Shown in pieces: positions 52,072 through 63,485 of a stretch of DNA of 64,000 nt. A model generated the notes under the pieces. It was not told the origin of the DNA and did no database searches. It worked only from the letters and a program-made list of their open reading frames with translations. The stretch is taken from NCBI RefSeq assembly GCF_019578655.1, contig NC_063263.1, forward strand, positions 8,741,001-8,805,000, given 5' to 3'. The translations under genes and the position numbers were made by a program. The DNA is from Ricinus communis (Eukaryota > Streptophyta > Magnoliopsida > Malpighiales > Euphorbiaceae). How positions within the stretch are numbered: the stretch's first letter is position 1; each line of letters opens with the position of its first letter.

Positions 52072-53241
52072 ATGGAGGCACCCGAATTCTTCATTGGTGG
52101 ATATTACAGCGGTGGAGCAGCTTCTACGGCGGCAGAGTTCTTGCCGGAGAAGAGAATGTCTGATCAGAAAAATGGAGACCATTTTGCAGTTGATGACCTT
52201 CTTGATTTTCCAAATGATGATGATGCTGCAGCTGCTGCTTTAATGAACGATGGTTTCTTTGATAATATCACTTCTAAAAACTGCACTACTACCACTGATA
52301 ATTCTTCCACCACCTTCACCTCCAATGACAGCTCCAATTCTTCCATTTCCGGCAAGCATTTCGGTTACCAAAGCTTCGCCGACTCTTACTTCTCTAGCGA
52401 GCTCTGCGTCCCGGTAATTCACTCAATTATCACACATGAATATATAGTTATAGAACATTGCAGTTTTCAAATTTCGCGTTCGTTCAATCAATGTAAAACA
52501 TATTTAATATTGATTGACAGTATTAATTCTTAATCAATTTAGAAATCTTTTTGGTTTGTTACACAGTATGATGACTTGGCAGAGCTAGAATGGCTATCAA
52601 ATTTTGTGGAAGACTCGTTCTCAACCGAACAAAACCTCCAAGTTAACAATTTCCATATTCTCTCCGGGTCGAAACCACCCACACCCGCGTCCTCCTCATC
52701 CGAATCTCACCCGGAACCATCATCAGCCCGTAACCCTAACAACCCGATGTTTCAGCCAGAAACACCACTACCCGGTAAAGCCCGCTCGAAGCGCTCTCGA
52801 GCTGCCCCTTGTGATTGGTCCACGCGTCTTCTTCATCTCTCGTCGCCTACTACTAAAGTATCTTCCAAAAAGCAAGGGAATGTTGATATGAATTCTGGTA
52901 TGGATGCTCCGGTTAGGAAATGTCTGCATTGTGCAGCGGAGAAAACTCCTCAATGGCGGACTGGGCCAATGGGCCCCAAAACCTTATGCAACGCTTGCGG
53001 AGTTCGGTACAAGTCGGGTCGTTTGGTAGCTGAATATCGACCAGCAGCAAGTCCAACTTTTGTGTCTGCAAAGCATTCGAATTCGCATAGGAAAGTTTTG
53101 GAGCTTAGGAGGCAGAAGGAATTGCAAAGAGCACAGCAGGAACAGTATCTACATCAAAGTTCAATTTTCGGAGTAACCAACGGTGGTGATGATTTCTTGA
53201 TCCATCATCATAGTGGACCCAATTTTAGGCATATGATTTAG
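52072..53241 (+). CDS. GATA zinc-finger transcription factor, GATA9/GATA12 type
   Basis: Two exons, 52072-52413 and 52567-53241, join by a GT-AG intron in phase 0 to 338 aa. The N-terminus has [12 protein letters not shown] and [15 protein letters not shown], then a low-complexity Ala/Thr/Asn/Ser stretch. Exon 2 opens with [19 protein letters not shown], the conserved acidic block of subfamily A GATA factors, followed by basic [10 protein letters not shown]. One type IV zinc finger uses Cys233, Cys236, Cys255 and Cys258 (C-x2-C-x18-C-x2-C, with [19 protein letters not shown]). It is followed by the basic [19 protein letters not shown] and [18 protein letters not shown]. The end [18 protein letters not shown] matches the GATA9/GATA12 pair. 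It should bind WGATAR sites in the nucleus. The subfamily is confident; the choice between GATA9 and GATA12 is not made. Confidence 0.93.
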
Positions 53242-54683
53242 TGGTCTCACTGTAGAATTAGTCTTTAATTTTGTTTCCTCAAAAATCTGAATTCGTAGTT
53301 TTCCTTTCTTTTTTTTTTTTTATTTAATTTTTTTGTCTAAAAGAAATAGAATTAAGGGGGGAAAAAAAGATGAGCATGAGAAAAAGGAGATATATTCATT
53401 TGTAGACTCCACAATGACACTTTTTTTTGTTGCCAAAATTGGCAAGAAAAAGAAATTTAAAATGATTTTATTTCTCATGGGAGATTTTATTCATTATGAA
53501 AAATTAACAATTAAAAGATGGCTTTGATAATACACTTGGGTATGAATAATTGATAATAAAAAGAAGAATAAGAAGAAGAAGAAATATCTATGACAATTTT
53601 CTGATACAAGTGAAATGGTGGTAAGACTTTAATGAAAGCTTTGGCCCACAGAAAGTATGGTGTCTCCATACCTAAAATACATTTGCACATGAAGAGTTAG
53701 TTGGCAAATTCATAGTCTTTTGATAACCCAATATTTTTTGGTCTTTATTTTTATTTTTATTTCCTTGTTTCAAAGTTAAGTTATAATTTGACTGCAAAGG
53801 TTAGCTGTATATGTTCATGACATGGAGATGTTGAGCCACTCCTAATTAGCTTTTCTTTATCTTTCAACACTAATATTAACTCATATCTTAATTTGATTAT
53901 CATAATTAATAAAGCTGTCTAAGAGTCAATATTAAGAAATCTTAAAGAGAATTATGAATAGCTACCTTTTAATTCTTTAAAAAAAAAAAAAAAAACAAAC
54001 ACCAGACAAAACAAGGTTCTTTCGTTCTTTATTATATACTAATATATATCTTTTTCTAGATTTTATTTTATTTACTTTAGATTTTGGAGCACCTAAATTA
54101 TCTAAGGCCCTTCTTTTTGAAATTCTTTAATTGCTTTATCTGCAATTTTTTTTTTAATGAAGTAAAGCAAGATTATTGGGCATGGATTTCAGTGAAGAGT
54201 CATCAAACGAGGACTGTACAAGAGCTAAGTAAACATCGTCTTATGTACGCACCATCTACATTGGGTTTAGGTGTATATATATATTCTTATATGGAATCAA
54301 GGTATGGTAAGATCGAGAAAGAGATGATAAGAATTAAAAAAGAAATACACACAATAAAAAAACTTTTTGAAAGGAATTAGCTGCCTAGCTTGCAAAATGG
54401 TGCAGAAAGTCATGTGAAATTGAAGTGATCATTTAAAATAAAAAGAACAAAAAAAAAAAAAAAAGAAAGAAAGAAGAAAATGGATTTAAGAGTTAGGTGC
54501 TGTACAAGGGTGATATGTAATTGTCCACTTGATCCTAGACATTTGCTCTTCCTTTGGGGTCCAAGGTTATGATAGAAATATTAAATAATTATTTGCCAAA
54601 TCTCCAATGTTCTTCCTAGGTTGTGATTAATTAAGAGAAGTGGCAATTGGTCAAATTTTATTTCATTATATGGCAATATATGC

Positions 54684-54719
<36 letters not shown>

Positions 54720-55165
54720 GCTAAAAGGATCTCTCTCTTATTACTAAAGTCAAAGAAATATTTCATTAGAGAGTATATATTATGAGTTTAACTATATATA
54801 GTTTAAGCCTCCCTCTTCTTTCATTATTAATTGTTGTCATTTCTATATCGTCACATGGTCTTCATTAAAGTATAACATTAACAAATTTAGGTAGTGACAA
54901 TTAATGTAGTATTAGTAGTAGTAATTGATAGTGGAATTACTTTGTAAAACCAAGTAATGTTGACCATACCAGGCAAACAATGGACATGCTCAGCAAAACC
55001 GATCATGTGACCATATCAATTATTTCAATTTACGTGATACTACAAAATCTACCTTCTAGTAAATGTTTTAGATGACTCATATTTTTCTTAATATACTAAT
55101 ATTTTCAGCCCCACAAAATAGCCACAAAAATACTAATATAAGATTGGTACAATGGAAGTACATAT

Positions 55166-55232
55166 AGTAGTAGTAGTAGTTGAAGAAGAAGAAGAAGATG
55201 AAGATGAAGAAGAAGAAGAAGAGATTGTCGGT
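55166..55232. repeat. (TAG)n-(GAA)n compound microsatellite
   Basis: Five TAG units are followed by an interrupted GAA/GAT run. On the minus strand this creates artificial Leu- and Phe-rich frames that are not genes. Confidence 0.85.
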
Positions 55233-55576
55233 ATCTAAAGACATGCATGCATAGTACATGTGAGCATAAACAAACAAGAAGAGACATGCATGTGATGAAG
55301 AAAAGGGAAGCACATGCACTACATGACGTGCATGGCTGTTTCTTTCTATCTTTCTCTGTGCAGAGATGTTTTGGATAATATCTCCAAATTTCAACAATGG
55401 CTTTTCTTGCCCATTGTCTAGGGATCTTTCCATGTTATTTGTTTACATGTTGATTGGGTTACTGTCGCCTCCCCAACCCACCCCCCCACAATTACCCACT
55501 CCTCCTTCCTTCCTTTCTTTCTTTCTTTCGCCTTTTGTTTTGTTTGCCCTTTTTATAGTGGTTTCTAACAGTTAGA

Positions 55577-55585
55577 TTCTTTTTT
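55577..55585. repeat. Left target-site duplication of the MULE
   Basis: TTCTTTTTT directly precedes the left terminal repeat. TTATTTTTT (63486-63494) directly follows the right one. Eight of nine bases agree, and 9 bp is the usual Mutator target duplication length. Confidence 0.65.
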
Positions 55586-55713
55586 GGCAAAACCCATAAA
55601 TTGGCCCATGAACTATTACTTTTATTTCAATAGGTCTGTGTTAAACTATTAGTTATACTTTGTTTAAGGACTTTTTTTACAGTCCTCCTGAGCGTGCTTT
55701 AGACGCACTTAAC
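55586..55713. repeat. Left terminal inverted repeat of the MULE
   Basis: It matches the reverse complement of 63332-63485 from the outermost GGCAAAACC through ACTTTTATTTCAATAGGTC, AAACTATTAGTTAT and GACGCACTTAAC. Compared with the right end it lacks a block of about 26 bases and carries scattered substitutions, which suggests an old insertion. Confidence 0.88.
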
Positions 55714-56369
55714 GAGAGTGTGAAATGTCTTTACTTATACTGGGTAGGACATAATTGGACATATAAACAATGACAATGAAAGAGAAAACTACTAAATTTA
55801 ATAAAATGACCCCGTTTCAAAGAAACCCTATTTGTTCAGCTTAGGGATTTGACTCTTTCTAATTGAGACCGATTTAGGTAATGGTTACCCTCTTTTGCTT
55901 TCATAGAACTAATAGATAGAAAGATGGAGAAGACGATTTCAGTGCTCACATTTGAGAAGTGTGGTCTTCAAGTATTAATGAACATCAAGGTAGGTTTGTA
56001 GCAAGTTTTTGTAGATTTACAATATGGACCATCATTCGTTTTTTCTGTCTGTGGTGAACCAACTATTCAAATAGTGGGAGATCATTTATCTTAAAAAAGT
56101 GTGTGTAATTTATTTTGTTTAATCTTTCATCTAAATGTAATATTTCTTTAATAAATATTATCATTTTCTGTTGTCTGGTGTTCTGTATTCTGTCTGTTTA
56201 CTGAATCACAATGGTAAGTGTGAAATAGCTGTAAAGGTTAAGTACTCAGTTTGCTAATAAAGTATATTTATAATGTACACCAATGCTTTCATAATTTATT
56301 GGAGATATACTTGTGATTTATATGGAAACGTGTAATAATGAGTATATATTTTATGATTCATTGCAGATT

Positions 56370-59300
56370 ATGGCTTGTTATTATGTTAAGTTAGTTATAA
56401 ATGATGGAGGGCGGTTAGTTAGAGGAAATACTCCAAAATACTTAGGTGAAGTTGCCAATATAGTGGAGTATTTTGACTTGGAATTGTTGTCATATCTTAA
56501 TTTATTAGCTTATATGAAAGAATTAGGACATACTAGGATATGTGGTTATACTATTTAGATAAAAGTGGATTTGTTTTATTAAGTGATGATGCAACTGTCA
56601 TGCAAATGGGTGCAAAACTAAGAACCGGTGATGAGCTGTATGTATATGTTGATCACACAAATAGACCTACTAGTGGCGGTGAGGAGCCTAACCAACATTT
56701 TGTTCAAGTTGCTGGTAGTAGTCAAGATTCTAGTGTGACTTAAAAGGATTATAATGATTTTATAGATGATGTTAGGATTTCTGTCAGGCAACAAAAAATG
56801 GGAAAAATGGTGATGATGACCAGCCTCATCTCACTTTTAATGAGTTCCTTTTACCTGTTAATTTGTTAACAGATGATGAAGATGATAAATTACAGGAAGC
56901 AAAGGATAGGGTTAGAAGTTTCTGGACTAGGAACAAAACAAAAATGGTGAGTGATGATATAGGTGATAGGGCTCAAACACAAGAAGAAAATGAAGAAGTT
57001 GATGATGAAGATGAATAGGAGGGATGAGTGATAATGAGTCAACTAACAGCTTAAAATACGTGATAATGATGACTTAGAGAGTTATTACAGTCATTCTGAT
57101 GATAGTTTTTTTAATGAGGCTAAAAGAAGAGCTAGTACAAGGATTAAATTTGCTGTTAAGGTTGTTATTCCAGTCTTTTGTTTGGGGATGATTTTTGACA
57201 ATGTCCAATAATTTAGATATGCAGTTGCTAAATATACTGTAATAAAGGGTTTATAAGTACACTTTTTGAAAATGACGCAAAGAGGGTTAGAGCACACTAT
57301 AAGAAGGGCTGCCCTTAGATGTTATTTGGAAGCATTAATAGCACTGATGAAACTTTTATTATCAAGACCTACCACCCAATGCATAAAAATGTACTAGAAT
57401 GGACAGAAATAGGATGACCAACTCTTTATTTCTAGCCACACTTTTTAAAATAAGAATTATAACACAACCCACCATTAAGATCAAAGAAATAAAAGCTTTA
57501 TGTAGGATAGATTTTAAACTGAAAGCACGCAGGATAATTTGTAAGAATACTAATGTCAAAGTGATGAAGTAGATATTAGGAGATTATGAAAAATAATATG
57601 CTGACTTGGTTGATTATGTAAAAGAAGTAAAAGTGTTAAATCCTAGCAGTACATGCATTGTGAAATCAAGCATTGAAAGTGGTGGACAACTAAATCTATT
57701 TGAAAAGTTTTATGTTTGTTTCCAAGGATGTAAACAAGGTTGGATTAAAGGTTATTGGCCTATTTTTTTGCCTAAATGGCTATTTTTTGAAGGGTCTATG
57801 TAAGAGGTAGATCTTGTGTACAATTGGGAGGGATGGAAAAAATTAGATGTTCCCATTAGCATAGGCAGTGGTACATATTGAGAACAAAAAGAATTGGGCT
57901 TGGTTTTTGAGATGTTTGAAATATGACTTGCCTATTGGAGATGGAAAGGGGTATACAATTATTTTTGACATGAAAAAGGTCAGCATTTCTGATAATTGTT
58001 TAATTTACATTATCTAGTTGCTATATCAGTACCATTTTGCATTTATGAATTGTATTTTATTTTCATAGTTGGGAAAGTGCAATAAGAGAAGAATTGTCAA
58101 ATGTGCATCATCGAATGTGTGTTAGACACATATATGTTGCTTGGGCCAAGAAATAGGGGGGAGATGAAAGGAAAAAAGCCTTATGGGCCTGTGCAAAGTC
58201 CACAAACAAACTGAAGTGTAATATTACTGAGTTAGAAAATCTTGGTGTAAGAATTGTGGATGATCTGTTTGAGCACCCAATGCATCAATAAGTTAAGACT
58301 TTTTTCCCCTTGGACTTACTAAAGTGTGATGTGGTTGATAATAACCTAGCTGAGACTTATAATGATTGGATCTTAGAAGTTAGGTGCAGGCCCATCATCA
58401 CAATGTTGGGTGATATTAGAAAATAGGTTATGAACAGAATTTGGAAGAAAAGAAACTTTGCTAGCAGTTGGATTTTGGATATCCGTCCTAGGGCATTAAA
58501 GAAGCTTGAAAAGAACAAGAAATTGAGTTATCTATGGTACAATGACTTCAACAGAGATGAAGAATTTGAAATAACATTCATTCATAATACTGCAATAAGG
58601 CACACAGTTCATATAGAGAACAAGACATGTACATGCAGAGAATGGCAGTTGACTGAAATTTCATGTCAATATGTAGTGTGTGTATAACCAAGATAAGGAT
58701 CTAGAAGACTTTGTGGCTCACTGGTATCACAAAGACACCTACCTGAAGGCTTATTCTTATTCATTGTAGCCTCTAAGGGGTAAAGAGGTTTGGCCAAAGC
58801 TAGGAGCTACACCAATAGCTCCATCTCAAGTCAGAAAGATGTCTGGAAGGCCAAAGAGGGCAAGGAGGAAAGATAAAGATTAAGTGAAGATAGTTGCTAA
58901 ATTAGAAAGACAAGAAAGATTAATGCATTATAAGATATGCAAGAGCAATTCACATAATGTGAGATATTGTCCTAATAGAGAAAAAGCAACTCAGGTACTC
59001 ATAAATCTATTTGGCTAATTTTTTGAAGTTATTTGGTGTCTTACAACTATGTTTGGTAGTTTTAATAGGTTTCTGCCCCAATGAAAAGAGTAAAGAAAGG
59101 GACAAGAAAAAGTTCAAATGGTGGGCAGTCTTCTTAAATTGGTGCAAAAAATGCATTTGTTTCAGAGTATTATAGCCAGACAAAGTCTACAGGCAAAAAC
59201 AAAGGTGATAGATATGCAACAAAGAACTCACATGTGGGATGTAGAAGTAAAGAAGAAGGTGCATGTCCTTCTACCGTGGCTATGAGGAATCCATGCAATA

Positions 59301-59456
59301 ATTCACAAGTTAGTTTTAATGAGGTAGTTAATGAAGGAAGATTTGGAGTGGAATATATATTAAAGAAGAAATCACCTCAAAAGAAAGCTTCAGTGTCCTT
59401 ATTTCATTCAGCAAAGCTAGACACCTTTCACTCCTCCACTTATCATGCCATTTAAA
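56370..59456 (+). pseudogene. mudrA-like MULE transposase, broken (first copy region)
   Basis: The N-terminal part (from 56370, MACYYVKLVINDGGRLVRG) is the PB1-like domain typical of plant MULE transposases; a frameshift near 56545 moves the reading to YYLDKSGFVLLSDDATVMQM. An acidic stretch follows. Then come MuDR N-terminal-like sequence (about 57600-57780, DYVKEVKVLNPSSTCIV and FYVCFQGCKQGWIKG) and the MULE core (about 57860-58430, NKKNWAWFLRCLKYDLP, GYTIIFDMKK). Next are a SWIM finger (58600-58670, CTCREWQLTEISCQY), an AT-hook-like SGRPKRARRK and a zinc-knuckle remnant (about 58935-58980). The SWIM finger ends CQY where CxH is expected. Frequent stops, for example TAG near 58123 and 58155 and TAA near 58289, destroy the frame. 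Two introns can still be seen (about 57979-58069 and 58997-59068). Confidence 0.85.
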
Positions 59457-59638
59457 GTAGTTGCAAATTGGTGGCTATAAAATTAAACCAAAAAATGTTT
59501 AATCTTGCCTAAGGAACGTACAAGAAGAGGTTTCAAAGTCCATTATTACCTCAAAGGAGCACCTCCAGAATTTTCGATTTGGGTTATTTTCATCCCTTGA
59601 AATAAATAGTATTGCACTAGCTCCACAATGGCAATGAA
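57921..59638. repeat. MULE internal tandem unit 1
   Basis: First of three head-to-tail units of about 1.71-1.72 kb. It runs from ATATGACTTGCC inside the transposase core to CAATGGCAATGAA inside the GRF-finger frame. It is almost identical to unit 3; I saw about three differences by eye. Confidence 0.92.
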
Positions 59639-61166
59639 ATATGACTTGCCTATTGGAGATGGAAAGGGGTATACAATTATTTTTGACATGAAAAGGTCGT
59701 GATTTCTGATAATTGTTTAATTTACATTATCTAGTTGCTATATCAGTACCATTTTGCATTTATGAATTGTATTTTATTTTCATAGTTGGGAAAGTGCAAT
59801 AAGAGAAGAATTGTCAAATGTGCATCATCGAATGTGTGTTAGACACATATATGTTGCTTGGGCCAAGAAATAGGGGGGAGATGAAAGGAAAAAAGCCTTA
59901 TGGGCCCGTGCAAAGTCCATGAAACAAACTGAAGTGTAATATTACTGAGTTAGAAAATCTTGGTGTAAGAATTGTGGATGATCTGTTTGAGCACCCAATG
60001 CATCAATAAGTTAAGACTTTTTTCCCCTTGGACTTACTAAAGTGTGATGTGGTTGATAATAACCTAGGCCGAGACTTATAATGATTGGATCTTAGAAGTT
60101 AGGTGCAGCCCATCATCACAAATGTTGGGTGATATTAGAAAATAGGTTATGAGCGAATTTGGAAGAAAAGAAACTTTGCTAGCAGTTGGATTTTGGATAT
60201 CCGTCCTAGGGCATTAAAGAAGCTTGAAAAGAACAAGAAATTGAGTTATCTATGGTACAATGACTTCAACAGAGATGAAGAATTTGAAATAACATTCATT
60301 CATAATACTGCAATAAGGCACACAGTTCATATAGAGAACAAGACATGTACATGCAGAGAATGGCAGTTGACTGAAATTTCATGTCAATATGTAGTGTGTG
60401 TATAACCAAGATAAGGATCTAGAAGACTTTGTGGCTCACTGGTATCACAAAGACACCTACCTGAAGGCTTATTCTTATTCATTGTAGCCTCTAAGGGGTA
60501 AAGAGGTTTGGCCAAAGCTAGGAGCTACACCAATAGCTCCATCTCAAGTCAGAAAGATGTCTGGAAGGCCAAAGAGGGCAAGGAGGAAAGATAAAGATTA
60601 AGTGAAGATAGTTGCTAAATTAGAAAGACAAGAAAGATTAATGCATTATAAGATATGCAAGAGCAATTCACATAATGTGAGATATTGTCCTAATAGAGAA
60701 AAAGCAACTCAGGTACTCATAAATCTATTTGGCTAATTTTTTGAAGTTATTTGGTGTCTTACAACTATGTTTGGTAGTTTTAATAGGTTTCTGCCCCAAT
60801 GAAAAGAGTAAAGAAAGGGACAAGAAAAAGTTCAAATGGTGGGCAGTCTTCTTAAATTGGTGCAAAAATGCATTTGTTTGAGTATTATAGCCGGACAAAG
60901 TCTAGGCAAAACAAAGGTGATAGATATGCAACAAAGAACTCACATGTGGGATGTAGAAGTAAAGAAGAAGGTGCATGTCCTTCTACCGTGGCTATGAGGA
61001 ATCCATGCAATAATTCACAAGTTAGTTTTAATGAGGTAGTTAATGAAGGAAGATTTGGAGTGGAATATATATTAAAGAAGAAATCACCTCAAAAGAAAGC
61101 TTCAGTGTCCTTATTTCATTCAGCAAAGCTAGACACCTTTCACTCCTCCACTTATCATGCCATTTA
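59639..61166 (+). pseudogene. Partial MULE transposase, tandem copy 2
   Basis: Contains only the C-terminal half: the end of the MULE core (GYTIIFDMK), the SWIM remnant CTCREWQLTEISCQY (about 60344-60390), the SGRPKRARRK stretch and the C-terminal tail ending SSTYHAI. It has the inherited stops and additional copy-specific frameshifts, such as the changed sequence at the MNRIWKKR block (about 60149-60170). Not functional. Confidence 0.85.
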
Positions 61167-61350
61167 AAGTAGTTGCAAATTGGTGGCTATAAAATTAAAC
61201 CAAAAAATGTTTAATCTTGCCTAAGGAACGTACAAGAAGAGGTTTCAAAGTCCATTATTACCTCAAAGGAGCACCTCCAGAATTTTCGATTTGGGTTATT
61301 TTCATCCCTTGAAATAAATAGTATTGCACTAGCTCCACAATGGCAATGAA
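59639..61350. repeat. MULE internal tandem unit 2
   Basis: Middle unit. It carries the same stops, introns and SWIM remnant as units 1 and 3, plus private small differences: near 59694-59705, 59906-59932, 60066-60071, 60107-60123, 60150-60157 and 60865-60912. Many are losses of one or two bases. It holds truncated transposase (about 59639-61166) without the N-terminal half. Confidence 0.92.
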
Positions 61351-62884
61351 ATATGACTTGCCTATTGGAGATGGAAAGGGGTATACAATTATTTTTGACA
61401 TGAAAAAGGTCAGCATTTCTGATAATTGTTTAATTTACATTATCTAGTTGCTATATCAGTACCATTTTGCATTTATGAATTGTATTTTATTTTCATAGTT
61501 GGGAAAGTGCAATAAGAGAAGAATTGTCAAATGTGCATCATCGAATGTGTGTTAGACACATATATGTTGCTTGGGCCAAGAAATAGGGGGGAGATGAAAG
61601 GAAAAAAGCCTTATGGGCCTGTGCAAAGTCCACAAACAAACTGAAGTGTAATATTACTGAGTTAGAAAATCTTGGTGTAAGAATTGTGGATGATCTGTTT
61701 GAGCACCCAATGCATCAATAAGTTAAGACTTTTTTCCCCTTGGACTTACTAAAGTGTGATGTGGTTGATAATAACCTAGCTGAGACTTATAATGATTGGA
61801 TCTTAGAAGTTAGGTGCAGGCCCATCATCACAATGTTGGGTGATATTAGAAAATAGGTTATGAACAGAATTTGGAAGAAAAGAAACTTTGCTAGCAGTTG
61901 GATTTTGGATATCCGTCCTAGGGCATTAAAGAAGCTTGAAAAGAACAAGAAATTGAGTTATCTATGGTACAATGACTTCAACAGAGATGAAGAATTTGAA
62001 ATAACATTCATTCATAATACCGCAATAAGGCACACAGTTCATATAGAGAACAAGACATGTACATGCAGAGAATGGCAGTTGACTGAAATTTCATGTCAAT
62101 ATGTAGTGTGTGTATAACCAAGATAAGGATCTAGAAGACTTTGTGGCTCACCGGTATCACAAAGACACCTACCTGAAGGCTTATTCTTATTCATTGTAGC
62201 CTCTAAGGGGTAAAGAGGTTTGGCCAAAGCTAGGAGCTACACCAATAGCTCCATCTCAAGTCAGAAAGATGTCTGGAAGGCCAAAGAGGGCAAGGAGGAA
62301 AGATAAAGATTAAGTGAAGATAGTTGCTAAATTAGAAAGACAAGAAAGATTAATGCATTATAAGATATGCAAGAGCAATTCACATAATGTGAGATATTGT
62401 CCTAATAGAGAAAAAGCAACTCAGGTACTCATAAATCTATTTGGCTAATTTTTGAAGTTATTTGGTGTCTTACAACTATGTTTGGTAGTTTTAATAGGTT
62501 TCTGCCCCAATGAAAAGAGTAAAGAAAGGGACAAGAAAAAGTTCAAATGGTGGGCAGTCTTCTTAAATTGGTGCAAAAAATGCATTTGTTTCAGAGTATT
62601 ATAGCCAGACAAAGTCTACAGGCAAAAACAAAGGTGATAGATATGCAACAAAGAACTCACATGTGGGATGTAGAAGTAAAGAAGAAGGTGCATGTCCTTC
62701 TACCGTGGCTATGAGGAATCCATGCAATAATTCACAAGTTAGTTTTAATGAGGTAGTTAATGAAGGAAGATTTGGAGTGGAATATATATTAAAGAAGAAA
62801 TCACCTCAAAAGAAAGCTTCAGTGTCCTTATTTCATTCAGCAAAGCTAGACACCTTTCACTCCTCCACTTATCATGCCATTTAA
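61351..62884 (+). pseudogene. Partial MULE transposase, tandem copy 3
   Basis: Same content as copy 1 from GYTIIFDMKK to the C-terminal end, with the same stops. The SWIM remnant is at about 62056-62102. Because it lacks the N-terminal half and start, it cannot make a transposase. Confidence 0.85.
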
Positions 62885-63067
62885 AGTAGTTGCAAATTGG
62901 TGGCTATAAAATTAAACCAAAAAATGTTTAATCTTGCCTAAGGAACGTACAAGAAGAGGTTTCAAAGTCCATTATTACCTCAAAGGAGCACCTCCAGAAT
63001 TTTCGATTTGGGTTATTTTCATCCCTTGAAATAAATAGTATTGCACTAGCTCCACAATGGCAATGAA
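61351..63067. repeat. MULE internal tandem unit 3
   Basis: Last unit, followed by the unique right end of the element. The sequence diverges from the array after CAATGGCAATGAA at 63067. It differs from unit 1 at about 62021 (C for T), 62152 (C for T) and by one T in a T-run near 62450. Truncated transposase occupies about 61351-62884. Confidence 0.92.
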
Positions 63068-63155
63068 CAATGTGGGAATTTTCAACCCCTCCCAAAAGAC
63101 CATCATCGAAGACAATATTGCTTCCACCAGACTCACCTCCATCGCTACCTTCCAT
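62928..63155 (-). CDS. GRF-type zinc-finger ORF of the MULE
   Basis: A 75-aa frame from ATG at 63155, convergent to the transposase and close to the right terminal repeat. Residues 32-56 read CHCGASAILFISRDENNPNRKFWRC, the core of GRF zinc fingers (CxCG..., NPxRxFxxC), which bind single-stranded nucleic acid in some proteins. The tail after RCS does not continue into the usual C-x-FF-x-W ending, so a frameshift or an unrecognised intron is likely and the frame may be degenerate. The array breakpoint falls at residue 30/31, so the finger core recurs, without a start, near 59600 and 61310. GRF proteins are abundant in plants; a role in this element is inferred only from position. Confidence 0.6.
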   Translation of the reverse strand: MEGSDGGESGGSNIVFDDGLLGGVENSHIVHCHCGASAILFISRDENNPNRKFWRCSFEVIMDFETSSCTFLRQD

Positions 63156-63331
63156 TTTTCTAGGGTTTTAATGTGGTAGAGGAAATAACAAAGATGCCAC
63201 ATTTGAAGAAACCCTAATTTTAATATGTAGCTTAAAAGTAACTTTCCACCTTGCATCCCACCTGGCATATACACATATGTTTATTTTCCAAGTTGTCATT
63301 TTTATTAATTCTTTGTCATATTCTTAACATT

Positions 63332-63485
63332 GTTAAGTGCGTCTAGAACACGCTTAAGAGGATTGTCAAAAAGTTCTTAAACAGAGCATAACTAATAGTT
63401 TAAAGACTCAATAAAATAAATTATTTATACAAGGACCTATTGAAATAAAAGTTAATAGTTCAAGGGCCAAATTATAGGTTTTGCC
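63332..63485. repeat. Right terminal inverted repeat of the MULE
   Basis: Read on the minus strand it starts GGCAAAACC and runs to GACGCACTTAAC, matching the left end with an insertion of about 26 bases. It ends directly at the right target duplication. Confidence 0.88.

Larger units (their letters stand above)
53242..55585. other. Intergenic DNA between GATA gene and MULE
   Basis: It starts with probable GATA 3' untranslated sequence. It includes an (ATT)n tract at 54684-54719, (TAG)n followed by (GAA)n at 55166-55232, and a CTTT run near 55508-55529. A 98-codon frame at 54084-54380 shows no domain. No gene is supported. Confidence 0.6.
55586..63485. mobile_element. Mutator-like element (MULE), inactive, internally triplicated
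   Basis: The element is about 7.9 kb long and begins GGCAAAACC...TTGGCCC, mirrored at the right end. Long terminal inverted repeats, an imperfect 9-bp target duplication and a mudrA-like transposase show the family. Inside are a broken transposase on the + strand and a convergent GRF zinc-finger frame on the - strand, an arrangement like the two convergent genes of maize MuDR although the second protein differs. About 1.7 kb of the interior is repeated three times (57921-63067). Many stops and frameshifts make the transposase non-functional; movement would need an active relative elsewhere. Confidence 0.88.

Noticed and set aside
54084..54380. 98-codon plus-strand frame downstream of the GATA gene
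   Set aside because: It contains Phe- and Lys-rich AT-driven sequence with no domain and no splice or promoter support.
55077..55433. Leu/Phe-rich 118-codon minus-strand frame
   Set aside because: It is produced by translating the (TAG)n-(GAA)n microsatellite.
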